Source: GCA-003244245 sp963712995
Lineage (GTDB): Bacteria > Actinomycetota > Actinomycetes > Mycobacteriales > Pseudonocardiaceae
Length of the DNA: 64,000 nucleotides
NCBI GenBank assembly: GCA_963712995.1
Contig: CAVQKH010000030.1
Coordinates: 1 to 64,000, forward strand
Direction: 5' to 3'
Both the position numbers and the translations under genes were made by a program. This document shows positions 42,956-51,804 of the stretch, one piece after another; positions within the stretch are counted from its first letter, which is position 1; every line of letters starts with the position of its first letter. The notes below the pieces were generated by a model. The model was not told the origin of the DNA. It did no database searches and was given only the letters and a program-made list of their open reading frames with translations.

Positions 42956-44956
42956 ATGCCCTATCCCAGCGATCACGAGCGGGACCGGCCGTGGGTGATG
43001 CGAACCTACGCCGGGCACTCCTCGGCCCGCACCTCCAACGCGTTGTACCGGCGCAACCTCGCCAAGGGACAGACCGGCCTGTCGGTCGCCTTCGACCTGC
43101 CCACCCAGACCGGCTACGACCCCGACCACGAGCTGGCCCGCGGCGAGGTCGGCAAGGTCGGCGTGCCGATCAGCCATATCGGTGATATGCGGGCACTGTT
43201 CGACGGCATCCCGATGGCGCAGGCCAACACGTCGATGACGATCAACTCCACCGCGATGTGGCTGCTGGCCCTCTACGCCTCCGTGGCCCAGGAACACGGT
43301 GCGGACCTGGCACAACTGTCAGGTACCACGCAGAACGACATCATCAAGGAGTACCTGTCCCGGGGTACCTACGTCTTCCCGCCGGGCCCGAGTCTTCGGC
43401 TGATCACCGACATGGTGGTCTACGCGGTCCAGCGCATCCCGAAATGGAACCCGATCAACATCTGCAGCTATCACCTGCAGGAGGCCGGCGCTACCCCGGT
43501 GCAGGAACTCGCCTACGCCATGTGTACCGCGATCGCCGTGCTGGACTCGGTGCGCGACTGCGGGCAGGTCGCGCCGGAGGACTTCGCGCAGGTCGTCGGA
43601 CGGATGTCGTTCTTCGTCAACGCCGGGGTGCGCTTCGTCGAGGAGATGTGCAAGCTGCGCGCCTTCGGCCGGCTCTGGGAGCAGACCTGCCGGGACCGCT
43701 ACGGCGTGACCGACCCCAAGCTGCGCCGGTTCCGCTACGGCGTGCAGGTCAACTCATTGGGCCTGACGGAGCCGCAGCCGGAGAACAACGTCCAGCGCAT
43801 CGTGCTGGAGATGCTGGCGGTGACGCTGTCCCGGGACGCCAGGGCCCGCGCAGTGCAGCTGCCTGCCTGGAACGAGGCGCTGGGCCTGCCCCGGCCCTGG
43901 GACCAGCAGTGGGCACTGCGGATGCAGCAGGTGCTCGCCTATGAGACCGACCTGCTGGAGTACGAGGACCTTTTCGAGGGCTCCCGGGTGGTCGAGGCCC
44001 GGGTCGCCGAGATCGCCGAGGGTGCCCGGGCCGAGATCGACCGGGTGCAGGGCATGGGCGGGGCGATCGCGGCCGTCGAGTCCGGATACATGAAAGCGCA
44101 GCTGGTCTCCTCGCTGGCCGCGCGGCGCCGGCGGATCGAGGACGGGCAGGACGTGATCGTCGGGGTCAACCGGTTCACCGAGACCGACCCCAGCCCGCTG
44201 CAGGTCGAGGGCGCCGGTGCCATCGAGACCATCGATCCGGCCGCCGAGTCGCAGCTGATCGCGGCGATCCAGGCCTGGCGGGCCGGCCGCGACCCCGCGG
44301 CGGTGGACGATGCCCTGCGGCGGCTGGTCGAGACCGCGAAGACCGACGCCAACCTCGTCGAGCCGTCGATGGCCTGCGCTCGGGTGGGTGTCACCACCGG
44401 GGAGTGGGCGGGTGCGCTGCGGGCGGTGTTCGGCGAGTACCGGGCGCCGACCGGGATCTCCGGCGCGTCGGCGGCCGGGGCGGCCGGTGACGCGATCGCG
44501 CGGGTTCGGGAGCGGGTGCGTGCGCTCGGTGAGCAGTTTGGTGGGCGGCTGCGGATGCTGGTCGGCAAGCCGGGTCTGGACGGGCACTCCAACGGCGCCG
44601 AGCAGGTGGCGGTCCGGGCCCGCGACGTCGGCTTCGAGGTGATCTACCAGGGCATCCGGCTGACACCCGCGGAGATCGTCGCGGCCGCGGTGGCCGAGGA
44701 CGTGCACGTGGTCGGGTTCTCGGTGCTCTCCGGTTCGCACCTGGAGGTGGTACCCGCGGTGGTCGAGGGGCTGCGCGCCGCGGGTGCCGGGGACATACCG
44801 GTGGTGGTCGGCGGGATCATCCCGCCCGAAGACGCCGAGGTGTTGCGCGCTGCGGGCGTCGCCCAGGTGTTCACCCCGAAGGACTTCGAGCTCACCGACA
44901 TCATGGACCAGATCGTCACCCTCATCCGCCCCCACGGCGAAAATCAGGGTCGATAA
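42956..44956 (+). CDS. ecm: Ethylmalonyl-CoA mutase
   Basis: Adenosylcobalamin-dependent rearrangement of ethylmalonyl-CoA to methylsuccinyl-CoA. 666 residues: N-terminal TIM barrel opening with RTYAGHSSARTSNALYRRNL, then a fused C-terminal B12 domain with base-off motif DGHSNG (D542-H544). The TYVFPPGPS and YSHLQEAGAT-like (CSYHLQEAGAT) segments match Ecm/MeaA rather than methylmalonyl-CoA mutase. Chosen ATG has GGAGGTG seven bases upstream. With Ccr at 59256 it defines the core of the ethylmalonyl-CoA pathway. Confidence 0.92.
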   Translation: MPYPSDHERDRPWVMRTYAGHSSARTSNALYRRNLAKGQTGLSVAFDLPTQTGYDPDHELARGEVGKVGVPISHIGDMRALFDGIPMAQANTSMTINSTAMWLLALYASVAQEHGADLAQLSGTTQNDIIKEYLSRGTYVFPPGPSLRLITDMVVYAVQRIPKWNPINICSYHLQEAGATPVQELAYAMCTAIAVLDSVRDCGQVAPEDFAQVVGRMSFFVNAGVRFVEEMCKLRAFGRLWEQTCRDRYGVTDPKLRRFRYGVQVNSLGLTEPQPENNVQRIVLEMLAVTLSRDARARAVQLPAWNEALGLPRPWDQQWALRMQQVLAYETDLLEYEDLFEGSRVVEARVAEIAEGARAEIDRVQGMGGAIAAVESGYMKAQLVSSLAARRRRIEDGQDVIVGVNRFTETDPSPLQVEGAGAIETIDPAAESQLIAAIQAWRAGRDPAAVDDALRRLVETAKTDANLVEPSMACARVGVTTGEWAGALRAVFGEYRAPTGISGASAAGAAGDAIARVRERVRALGEQFGGRLRMLVGKPGLDGHSNGAEQVAVRARDVGFEVIYQGIRLTPAEIVAAAVAEDVHVVGFSVLSGSHLEVVPAVVEGLRAAGAGDIPVVVGGIIPPEDAEVLRAAGVAQVFTPKDFELTDIMDQIVTLIRPHGENQGR

Positions 44957-45207
44957 ATGTCCGCCCGGTGAGCGATCCGCACCACGCTGATCACCACCAT
45001 CGCATCATCGATCTTGTAGATGATCCGGTACACGCCGACCCGAGCCGTGTACCGCTTGGCCGGATCGTCACGGAGCATCTTGCCGACGCGGTGCGGATTC
45101 TCCGCCAGCGGACCGTTGATGAACTCGGCGATCGCCAAATGGACCTTGGCGGGCAGGCGGTTCAAGCCGCGTTCCGCGGGGCCTGTGACAACTACGCGGT
45201 AGGTCAC
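44944..45207 (-). CDS. RelE/ParE family toxin
   Basis: 87 residues. TYRVVVTGPAERGLNRLP, the VGKMLRDDPAKRYTARVG centre and YRIIYKIDD strand are typical of RelE mRNA interferases. The GTG start overlaps the antitoxin stop by four bases. Both genes appear intact, unlike the other toxin locus near 31 kb. Confidence 0.9.
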   Translation of the reverse strand: MTYRVVVTGPAERGLNRLPAKVHLAIAEFINGPLAENPHRVGKMLRDDPAKRYTARVGVYRIIYKIDDAMVVISVVRIAHRADIYRP

Positions 45208-45515
45208 CCGGCCCTGCGCTCACGCTCGGCGGCTTCCTCCTCGGCGACCCGCCTGCGCGCCTGTTCTAGGACTACTTCTGCGGGAACGGTGTCGCCGCGG
45301 GCGATTGCGGCGTCAGCCTCGGCGAGGTCGGTGTGGATGCCGGGCTGAGAAAGCCAGAAGATCGTGTCCTCCATCTGCTCCCACTCATAGACGGACACGA
45401 TCATGGCGGCGGGCTTGCCGTTCTTGGTGACCATCACGTGATCGTGATGCGTCTCGACGTCGTTGACGACCTCGGAGAAGCGTTGCCGGGCTTCGGCCAG
45501 CGACAGAGTCTTCAT
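45204..45515 (-). CDS. Phd/YefM family antitoxin
   Basis: 103 residues. N-terminal DNA-binding Phd/YefM fold (MKTLSLAEARQRFSEVVND, HHDHVMVTKNGKPAAMIVS) and a C-terminal toxin-binding tail rich in Ala/Glu/Arg. A frame continues further upstream but the family start is the ATG at 45515. A perfect TATAAT lies 7 nt before it, so the mRNA is probably leaderless and the repressor site overlaps the promoter. Confidence 0.9.
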   Translation of the reverse strand: MKTLSLAEARQRFSEVVNDVETHHDHVMVTKNGKPAAMIVSVYEWEQMEDTIFWLSQPGIHTDLAEADAAIARGDTVPAEVVLEQARRRVAEEEAAERERRAG

Positions 45516-45522
45516 GTACAGA

Positions 45523-45528
45523 ATTATA
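45523..45528 (-). promoter_or_regulatory. Consensus -10 TATAAT, leaderless antitoxin promoter
   Basis: On the minus strand TATAAT is followed by TCTGTAC (7 nt) and the antitoxin ATG. It is the only perfect -10 among the leaderless starts seen here. No good -35 is visible. Confidence 0.6.
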
Positions 45529-45554
45529 GCCGCATCGGAGGTCTCCGGCTGCGT

Positions 45555-45560
45555 TACCGT
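45555..45560 (+). promoter_or_regulatory. -10 element TACCGT, leaderless enoyl-CoA hydratase-like gene
   Basis: TACCGT ends 7 nt before the ATG at 45568 and thereby decides this start over earlier in-frame codons lying in the divergent antitoxin gene. Confidence 0.4.
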
Positions 45561-45567
45561 CGGGGTC

Positions 45568-46338
45568 ATGGGGTTTGCTGCGCTGAAAGTCGAACGTGCC
45601 GGAGACACGGTCCGGATCACCATGAGCCGGCCGGAGCGGCGTAACGCGCTCTCTGCCGACCACCTCGTCGAGCTGCGCGACGCGTTCAGCGACGCGGGCC
45701 GGTCGGACGCCACGGGCATCGTGCTCGGCGCGCAGGGCACGGTGTTCTCGGCGGGCCACGACTTCGCCGATGTGGCGGCGCGCGATTTCGACGGCGTCCG
45801 GGAGTTGCTGACGCTGTGCACCGAGGTGATGCGCACCATCCAATCGATTCCGCAGGTCGTCGTCGCTCGGGTCCACGCGCTGGCCACCGCGGCGGGCTGC
45901 CAGCTGGTGGCCTCCTGCGATCTCGCGGTAGCCGCCGAGTCGGCGGGCTTCGCGCTGCCCGGTGGCAAGGGCGGCTGGTTCTGTCACACCCCCGCTGTGC
46001 CGGTGGCCCGCTCGATCGGGCGCAAGCGGCTGATGGAGATGGCGCTGACCGGCGACGTGGTGGACGCCCGCACCGCCGCGGACTGGGGTCTGGTCAACCG
46101 GGTGGTCCCGGACACCGAACTGGACGCCGCGGTGGATGACCTGTTGGCCCGCGCCACCCGCGGCAGCCGGGCCAGCAAGGCGCTGGGCAAGCAGACCCTC
46201 TACGCGCAGCTGGACCGCCCCGAGGTGGACGCCTACGCTCTCGCTCTCGAGGTGATGGCCTCGGCCTCGCAGCTCGCCGGTGCCAAGGAGGGCATGGCGG
46301 CTTTCCTGGCCAAGCGCTCCCCGGTCTGGCCGGACTGA
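45568..46338 (+). CDS. Enoyl-CoA hydratase/isomerase family protein
   Basis: 256 residues, crotonase fold. The oxyanion-hole segments are FSAGHDF and ATAAGCQLVASCDL. The two glutamates of true hydratases are not at their usual places (Gln follows AAGC, and GGKGGWFCHTP replaces PExxLG). It is nearer to ECHDC3-like proteins of unknown reaction. Crotonyl-CoA hydratase activity for the nearby pathway therefore should not be assumed. Divergent from the RelBE-type locus, 52 bases apart. Confidence 0.8.
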   Translation: MGFAALKVERAGDTVRITMSRPERRNALSADHLVELRDAFSDAGRSDATGIVLGAQGTVFSAGHDFADVAARDFDGVRELLTLCTEVMRTIQSIPQVVVARVHALATAAGCQLVASCDLAVAAESAGFALPGGKGGWFCHTPAVPVARSIGRKRLMEMALTGDVVDARTAADWGLVNRVVPDTELDAAVDDLLARATRGSRASKALGKQTLYAQLDRPEVDAYALALEVMASASQLAGAKEGMAAFLAKRSPVWPD

Positions 46339-46391
46339 GTGGTCTGTGAGTGGCATTGGGTGCCAGAGCACGGTTTCCCACTCCCGACCGA

Positions 46392-46397
46392 TAACGT
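46392..46397 (+). promoter_or_regulatory. -10 element TAACGT, leaderless nucS
   Basis: TAACGT ends 6 nt before the GTG at 46404. Confidence 0.4.
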
Positions 46398-46403
46398 GCA
46401 CCC

Positions 46404-47063
46404 GTGCGGCTTGTGATTGCTCGGTGCCAGGTGGACTACGTCGGGCGGCTGACCGCGCATCTGCCGATGGCGCCGCGGCTGCTGCTGGTCAAGACCGACG
46501 GGTCGGTGAGCGTGCACGCCGACGGCGGCGCGTACAAGCCGTTGAACTGGATGAGCCCGCCGTGCACGCTGGCCGAGCAGCCGGGACGCTGGACGGTCAG
46601 CAACCGGGCCGGTGAGCAGCTGATCATCGAGATCGACGAGGTGCTGCACGACTCCCGCCACGAGCTCGGGGTGGATCCCGGCCTGGTCAAGGACGGCGTC
46701 GAGGCGCACCTGCAGGCCCTGCTCGCCGAGCACGTCACCACCCTGGGCAAGGGCTGGACGCTGGTACGCCGCGAGTTCCCCACCGCGATCGGGCCGGTCG
46801 ATCTGATGTGCCGGGACGCTGACGGGGTGTCGGTCGCGGTGGAGATCAAACGGCGCGGTGAGATCGACGGGGTGGAACAGCTCACCCGGTACCTGGAGTT
46901 GCTCAACCGTGACTCGTTGCTGGCTCCGGTGCGCGGCGTGTTCGCCGCCCAACAGGTCAAGCCGCAGGCCCGCACCCTGGCCGAGGACCGCGGCATCCGC
47001 TGTGTCGTGCTGGACTACGACGCCCTGCGCGGCGCCGACTCCGACGAGTTCCGGCTGTTCTGA
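46404..47063 (+). CDS. nucS: Mismatch-specific endonuclease NucS/EndoMS
   Basis: 219 residues. Cuts both strands at G/T, T/T and G/G mismatches and provides mismatch repair in actinobacteria lacking MutS/L. The N-terminal DNA-binding half and C-terminal RecB-like nuclease (IGPVDLMCRD, VAVEIKRRGEIDGVEQLTRY with Asp, Glu and Lys) are complete. The C-terminus ends DEFRLF, resembling the beta-clamp binding tail of the family. Start GTG with leaderless -10. Confidence 0.95.
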   Translation: MRLVIARCQVDYVGRLTAHLPMAPRLLLVKTDGSVSVHADGGAYKPLNWMSPPCTLAEQPGRWTVSNRAGEQLIIEIDEVLHDSRHELGVDPGLVKDGVEAHLQALLAEHVTTLGKGWTLVRREFPTAIGPVDLMCRDADGVSVAVEIKRRGEIDGVEQLTRYLELLNRDSLLAPVRGVFAAQQVKPQARTLAEDRGIRCVVLDYDALRGADSDEFRLF

Positions 47064-47153
47064 CCGGGTTTGCTCCCGGAACTCTGCCTTGACGTTGGCT
47101 GTCTCCGAGTGCACCATGGGAACGCTTCACTAAGTTTCTCGAAAGGGGACACG

Positions 47154-47384
47154 ATGCGCGCCAGGTTCCTCGGCAAGGACTCCACCTCGCAGATAGGCAA
47201 CTCGCCCAGCTTGTTCGCGACCGACCGTACTGACCGCAGGACCTACATCGCCCAGGGCTGGAAGGTGACCGACCCGCAAGCGCTTGCCGACGTTGGCCGG
47301 ATCCCCGACCACGAAGGGATCATCGAGATTCCCGAAGAGGTGCTGAAACTCTACCTGCGTAACCTGTCCGAGGAAGACCGTTGA
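47154..47384 (+). CDS. Hypothetical protein preceding DUF6879 gene
   Basis: 76 residues: RARFLGKDSTSQIGNSPSLF then RTYIAQGWKVTDPQALADVG and EIPEEVLKLYLRNL. Small proteins with this pattern commonly lead a trio with a DUF6879 protein and an XRE-DUF5753 regulator in actinobacteria. GAAAGGGG is the ribosome site. The stop overlaps a TTG start of the next gene. Function unknown. Confidence 0.75.
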   Translation: MRARFLGKDSTSQIGNSPSLFATDRTDRRTYIAQGWKVTDPQALADVGRIPDHEGIIEIPEEVLKLYLRNLSEEDR

Positions 47385-47933
47385 CTCAGCTCATCCAGCC
47401 TGGCCTCGAGTTCAGGAAGCTCTTCCAATCCTTCGAGCACACGGCCTTTCGATTAGAGGTGCGCGACACGTACGACGCAAACTACGAGAACGAGTCGCTT
47501 GCGGAAGTTTCTCGCGGATGAGCCGGATGATCTGCCCTGGATGCAAAGCTGGCTGACTATGATCCGCGATGCAGTCAGCGAGGGACGTCGCTTCTCCCGC
47601 GTGAGGGTAGTGAGCATGCCGCTCACCGACTACAGCCGCTTCGGTGTGTGGTGCGCGCAGTTCACCAACGGTGCAGGTGAGGACATTCGCTACCTCTCCC
47701 GCGACCAGGCCCAGGCCGACGAGCTGCCCAACCACGACTACTGGCTGTTCGACTCGCGCAAGCTCGTACGGATGCACTTCGATCACGCCGATGTCTTCCT
47801 TGGTGCCGAGATCATCGAAGAGCCTGCCGAGATCGTCGAACACAACTACTGGCGTGACGCTGCCTGGCACCATGCCGTGAGACGGGACGACTTTGCCACC
47901 GAGCAGCACCTCCGGCGCGTCTCACGTCCATGA
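47381..47933 (+). pseudogene. DUF6879 family protein with a single frameshift
   Basis: From TTG 47381 the frame encodes TQLIQPGLEFRKLFQSFEHT and continues AFRLEV... to YENESL. The homologous sequence then continues one frame over as RKFLADEPDDLPWMQSW to the end at 47933. A one-base change near 47493 separates the two. The downstream part carries the family block VRVVSMPLTDYSRFGVW and NHDYWLFDSRKLVRMHF. The 47499-47933 part alone could be translated but would lack the N-terminus. Mutation or sequencing error cannot be told apart here. Confidence 0.7.
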
Positions 47934-48774
47934 GGCGCGCGACGCGCTAGGCAAACGACTCCGCGAGCTTCGCCAGCAGGCCGACATGAGTGGTAGGCAG
48001 CTTGCGGAGTCTTTGTCATGGCCACCTTCCAAGGTGTCCAAGCTCGAGAATGGTCGGCAGACGCCGAACGATGACGACATCCGTGCGTGGACGCGAGCCA
48101 CGAACAGTGAGGGAGAAACAGAAGCCCTGCTTGCTTCCCTGCATACGCTTGAAGTTCAGTATGCCGAGTGGCAGCGCGTCCTTCGCGCCGGACTGCGACC
48201 TCACCAGAATGAGCTGGCCGAGCTCGACCAGAAAACGCGGCTTTTCCGAGCGTTTGAGGCAACCGTCATTCCGGGGCTACTTCAGACGGCTGAGTATGCG
48301 CGGGCACGCTTCGCTGAGGGCATTCGCAGGCTCAAGCTGTCAGATCATGTCAACGAAGCGGTCCAAGGTCGCATCCAGCGTCAAGAGATTCTGTATCGGC
48401 CAGATAAACGGTTCCATTTTGTGTTGACCGAGGCGGCCTTGCGGTTTCGCCTGTGCTCGGCGGAGGTCATGCTCGGTCAGCTTGATCGCCTGATGTCTTT
48501 TTCGCAACTGCCCAACGTGCGACTCGGCATCATCGGATTTGAAACGCGGTACGCAACCTCGCCGTGGCACGGCTTCTGGTTGTACGATAACGATAAGGTG
48601 TTGGTCGAGACTTTCTCGGCGGCGCTGGACCTCCGGCAGCCACAAGAGATCGAGCTGTACGGTGACGCCTTTGAGCAACTTGCTGCCGTTGCCAGCTACG
48701 GCCGAGCGGCGCGAGCGATCATCACACGCGTAATCGACGACCTTGCACCAGAAGTGCCCGAAGATAGCGAGTGA
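47893..48774 (+). CDS. XRE helix-turn-helix regulator with DUF5753
   Basis: 293 residues. XRE domain about 17-75 (GRQLAESLSWPPSKVSKLENG), DUF5753 about 105-285 (EATVIPGLLQTAEYARARF, NVRLGIIGFETRY). Starts at TTG 47893 inside the DUF6879 gene. No DUF397 partner follows, unlike the other two XRE-DUF5753 genes here; instead a relic of a radical SAM cassette lies 120 bases downstream. Confidence 0.85.
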   Translation: MPPSSTSGASHVHEARDALGKRLRELRQQADMSGRQLAESLSWPPSKVSKLENGRQTPNDDDIRAWTRATNSEGETEALLASLHTLEVQYAEWQRVLRAGLRPHQNELAELDQKTRLFRAFEATVIPGLLQTAEYARARFAEGIRRLKLSDHVNEAVQGRIQRQEILYRPDKRFHFVLTEAALRFRLCSAEVMLGQLDRLMSFSQLPNVRLGIIGFETRYATSPWHGFWLYDNDKVLVETFSAALDLRQPQEIELYGDAFEQLAAVASYGRAARAIITRVIDDLAPEVPEDSE

Positions 48775-48893
48775 TTTCAGTTCGCAGGCATGGATCATAT
48801 CGTTGCTAGAAATGTCGAGAAAGTTTCTGGACAATGCTCTAGTTCGACCCCTAATCTTCCCCGAGGACGCAAGCAGGCGTCGACTCCTCGCGG

Positions 48894-49160
48894 ACTTGGG
48901 AGAACCAGGTGAGCACCTTCGTTCCGCTGCTCAACAGAGACCAGATCCACCGATTGCCGGAGCGTGCGCGTGAAGTTGTTGAGTACCGCAAGAGCGGACT
49001 CAGTCTGAACCACGTCCAGGGATGCCTGTTGGGCTGCGCCTACTGCATCCGGCTCAGCGTTGGCGGTCCCAACGGTGCTGGCAAGTCCACCGATCGAGAC
49101 GGTCAGGAGTCACGCGCCGGCCTGCTTGTATGCGGTCGACTTTTACCGCTGTACGGAGAT
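48894..49160 (+). pseudogene. Relic of a second radical SAM/exonuclease/kinase cassette with two internal deletions
   Basis: 48894-49052 is homologous to the ribosome site and first 50 codons of the radical SAM gene at 52025 (GACTTGGGAGAACCAG; ERAREVVEYRKSGLSLNH; the CX3CX2C motif GCLLGCAYCI). At 49053 it jumps directly to a copy of the kinase P-loop (SVGGPNGAGKST). At about 49092 it jumps again to a kinase segment (SHAPACLYAVD-like, compare GHALACLYAADRY). The entire exonuclease gene and most of the other two are missing. The open frame 48909-49169 therefore makes no functional protein. Confidence 0.75.
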
Positions 49161-49165
49161 AGATT

Positions 49166-49393
49166 GTGAAGCCCTGGGTGGATAGGTTCCGGCGGACACT
49201 AATGGTCAGAGGGCGTCAAGATATGAGCGCCACCGTGATTGTCGCAGTCAATCGGGGTGGAGTATGGATGTCTATTGATCCGCCGTTCACTTTTGAAGCA
49301 ATTTTAGAGCCAATCCACGTCGATAAGCTGATCGGCATGCTCATGGAGGCTGCTAAAGAAGCGCAGCGCTATGAGCGGGAAACAAACACATGA
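49166..49393 (+). CDS. Hypothetical small protein
   Basis: 75 residues, or 56 if started at the internal ATG near 49223. MSATVIVAVNRGGVWMSIDP, FTFEAILEPIHVDKLIGML and a helical tail look like a folded small domain, and codon use is less GC-biased than in core genes. Not recognised. It follows the cassette relic directly and may once have been its downstream gene. Convergent with menC. Confidence 0.5.
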   Translation: MKPWVDRFRRTLMVRGRQDMSATVIVAVNRGGVWMSIDPPFTFEAILEPIHVDKLIGMLMEAAKEAQRYERETNT

Positions 49394-49415
49394 AGCGTAG
49401 CGGGCTGACCCGCGC

Positions 49416-50408
49416 CTACCCGGCGCAGACCCGACGCAGTCGGGCACGCCACCACGCCACCTGCTCCGGGTCGGTCAGCTCGTAGGTGTCCAGCAGCGCG
49501 GGATCGGGTGCGGGTGCGGTGCGCGGTACCCGCAAGTAGCCGCCAGCAGGGCGGAGCGAGTCGAAGGCGGGTACGACGTCGCCCTGGAGCAAGGACACCG
49601 TGCCCAGGCCGCAGGCGAAATCCAGCTCGGGCAGCGCGCCGGCCAGCGCGAGTTGGGCGGCCAGCCCGACGCTGGTCTCCAGCGCGGAGGACACCACGCA
49701 CGGCAGCCCGGCGGCCTCGGCCACCTGCAACGAGCGGCGGACGCCGCCCAGCGGAGTGCACTTGATCACTGCGATATCGGCCGCGCCCGCGACCGCGACC
49801 TGGAGCGGGTCTTCGGCGCGGCGGATGGACTCGTCGGCGGCGATGCGCACGGTGACCTTCCGGCGCACCAGGGCGAGTTCGTCGATGGTGCGGCAGGGCT
49901 GTTCCACGTACTGCAACCCGCCGGCGGCCTTGTCGAGTTGCGGGATCACCGCCACGGCGGTGTCGGTGTCCCAGAGCCCGTTGGCGTCCACCCGGATGTG
50001 GCCGTGCGGGCCGAGGGCATCGCGGACCGCCTCGACGCGGGCGAGGTCCTCCTCGAGCGAGGTGGGGTGGTCGGCGACCTTGACCTTCGCCGTGGCGCAA
50101 CCAGACGCGGACACGATCTCGTGGGCGCGCTCCGGGCCGACCGCGGGAACGGTGCAGTTGATCGGGACTCGATCCCGGACCGGTTCGGGCCAGCCCAGCG
50201 TCGCGGCCTCCACCGCGGTGGCCAGCCAGCCTGCCGCCTCCCGGTCGTCGTACTCCCGGAACGGGCAGAACTCGCCCCACCCGGCGGGTCCTTCGATCAG
50301 CATCCCCTCACGGATCGTGATTCCCCGGAACCGGGTCGTCATGGGGATGGCGTAGACGCGGGCACCAGGGATATCGATACCGTCGAGGTCGATGGCCTCG
50401 CTCGTCAT
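49416..50408 (-). CDS. menC: o-Succinylbenzoate synthase
   Basis: Dehydrates SHCHC to o-succinylbenzoate in menaquinone synthesis. 330 residues, enolase superfamily. The catalytic lysine is in ATAKVKV, metal ligands in HIRVDANG, YVEQPC and RIAADES, and the second lysine in AVIKCTPLGG. The start overlaps the stop of the upstream TPR regulator by four bases on the same strand, an unexpected partnership. Confidence 0.92.
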   Translation of the reverse strand: MTSEAIDLDGIDIPGARVYAIPMTTRFRGITIREGMLIEGPAGWGEFCPFREYDDREAAGWLATAVEAATLGWPEPVRDRVPINCTVPAVGPERAHEIVSASGCATAKVKVADHPTSLEEDLARVEAVRDALGPHGHIRVDANGLWDTDTAVAVIPQLDKAAGGLQYVEQPCRTIDELALVRRKVTVRIAADESIRRAEDPLQVAVAGAADIAVIKCTPLGGVRRSLQVAEAAGLPCVVSSALETSVGLAAQLALAGALPELDFACGLGTVSLLQGDVVPAFDSLRPAGGYLRVPRTAPAPDPALLDTYELTDPEQVAWWRARLRRVCAG

Positions 50409-51690
50409 GTCGTGATGTCCTCATCGTCGTGGGTGCGGCGCAGAAAGGCCGTGATCTCCTCGTCCAGCCTGCTCAGACCGACCGAGTGCAGTGGCCGGAT
50501 CTGCTGCTGTAGGGCCCGGATGCGGCTGATCGTTCGGCCGGAGCTGACCTGGCCCGCTGTACTCAGCGCATCGCGGGTCACCGTCGCGGCGTGTTCGTGC
50601 TCACCTTCGATCAGGTAGGCGGCGGCGAGATCGGTCTGCACGAAGCAGCGGCTTCGCACGCGCCACGGTCCACGTAGCTATCCAGCGTGCGGGTCATCAG
50701 CTTGGTGGCGGTTGCTGGTTCACCGCCGTCCCGGAGTGCTCGTCCTAGGTCAGCGGTGAGTTCGGCTTCGGTGTAGAAGCTCAGCCACGCCGGTTCGCCG
50801 TCGGCCCGGAACTGTTCATAGTGCCGCTCAGCCTGCAGCACTGCGGTTCGGGTGGCGTAGGTGTCCTGGCACAGCGCGTGTGCCCGCGCCTCTACGGCGC
50901 TCAGTTGGGCCGCTAAGGTCGGGGTTGGATTCTCGGCCACCGTCTTTCCCGCTCGTGCGAGCGCTACCGCCTGACGGGCGCAGCGCTGCCCGGTCGCGTT
51001 TTGGATTGTCAACCGGCTCATGTCGCTGAGTATGTTCGCCGCGAACAGCTGGTTGCCCGCGTGCATCGCCAGATCAAGGGCGTTGGCGTAGTAGCTTTGC
51101 GCCAGTGCATACAGTCCCACGTCGGCGGCCATCGACGCCGCAAGCCGAGCAGCCTGTGCGACTGCCGTCAACAACGCTCTGCCGGTTGAATCCGAGTAGC
51201 TACCCCGTAGCAACGTGGTCGCCTCGTGGTGCAGTAGCTGCACCGCCCGTTCCCGTATCCGGCCCGACCCGTAGCGGAAGTCCATCCGCCGCAGATGCGC
51301 AACGCTGTCGGTCAGGATGTCGACATCGGTCATGCCAATACGTCTGCCGCCCGCATTCCGTGCCACGTTGGCGACTGGTGGCATGGTCAGCGAGCACAGC
51401 GCCGGCTCGGCGAAGGTCGCTGTGGTGAAGGTAACCCAGAGTAAGTAATCTCTTCGCTTCAAGTCCTCTTCCGATAACTGGACGATTGTGTGGAGCGTAT
51501 TGTCCAAACGGTCCCCAAAACTCATGGTGTCATCCCTCGACCAGCCGTGCTCACCGTGGTCCTCCGCCGAGGATCTCCACGGGCCTCGTCCCTTGAGCAG
51601 TGCGCTGGGCTCGAGCGGAAGAAACACCGGACGACCGTCGATCATCACGGGCAGCAGCACGCCCGCTAGCCGGAGCGGAGGAGCGTTCAC
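50405..51690 (-). pseudogene. TPR-type regulatory protein, frameshifted near its C-terminus
   Basis: From GTG 51690 the frame encodes NAPPLRLAGVLLPVMIDGRP, a long helical TPR region (YALAQSYYANALDLAMHAGN and similar) and runs to 50611. Homology continues from about 50660 in another frame: RCFVQTDLAAAYLIEGEHEH to LDEEITAFLRRT, ending 50405. One indel near 50655 separates them. There is no N-terminal helix-turn-helix, though similar proteins act as regulators. It is divergent from the radical SAM cassette and overlaps menC. TTG 51699 is an alternative start. If the shift is a read error the gene is intact. Confidence 0.65.
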
Positions 51691-51707
51691 GCAGGTCAAC
51701 CTCGTTT

Positions 51708-51735
51708 ATGCCACTTCTGCGCGCAGAAGTGGCAT
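51708..51735. promoter_or_regulatory. Perfect 28-bp palindrome upstream of the TPR regulator
   Basis: ATGCCACTTCTGCG is followed at once by its exact reverse complement, with no spacer. It lies 18 bases before the regulator GTG at 51690, where it would cover the promoter or early leader. Strong candidate operator, or a hairpin blocking read-through. Confidence 0.65.
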
Positions 51736-51804
51736 CTGTCTTGCTCTGGGGTCACATCGCCGCGAGGTCTTCGCTGATGCCAAGCGCTGACGGCTTCCAC
51801 AGCT

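Noticed and set aside
45204..45968. 254-residue antitoxin with a long N-terminal extension
   Set aside because: The extension is antisense to the enoyl-CoA hydratase-like gene; the Phd/YefM start and a perfect -10 place the start at 45515.
47064..47079. Short hairpin CCGGG/CCCGG after nucS as terminator
   Set aside because: Only a 5-bp stem without a T-run; too weak to claim.
48909..49169. 86-residue radical SAM mini-protein
   Set aside because: It contains the cluster motif but then fuses to kinase fragments; explained as a deletion relic of the larger cassette.
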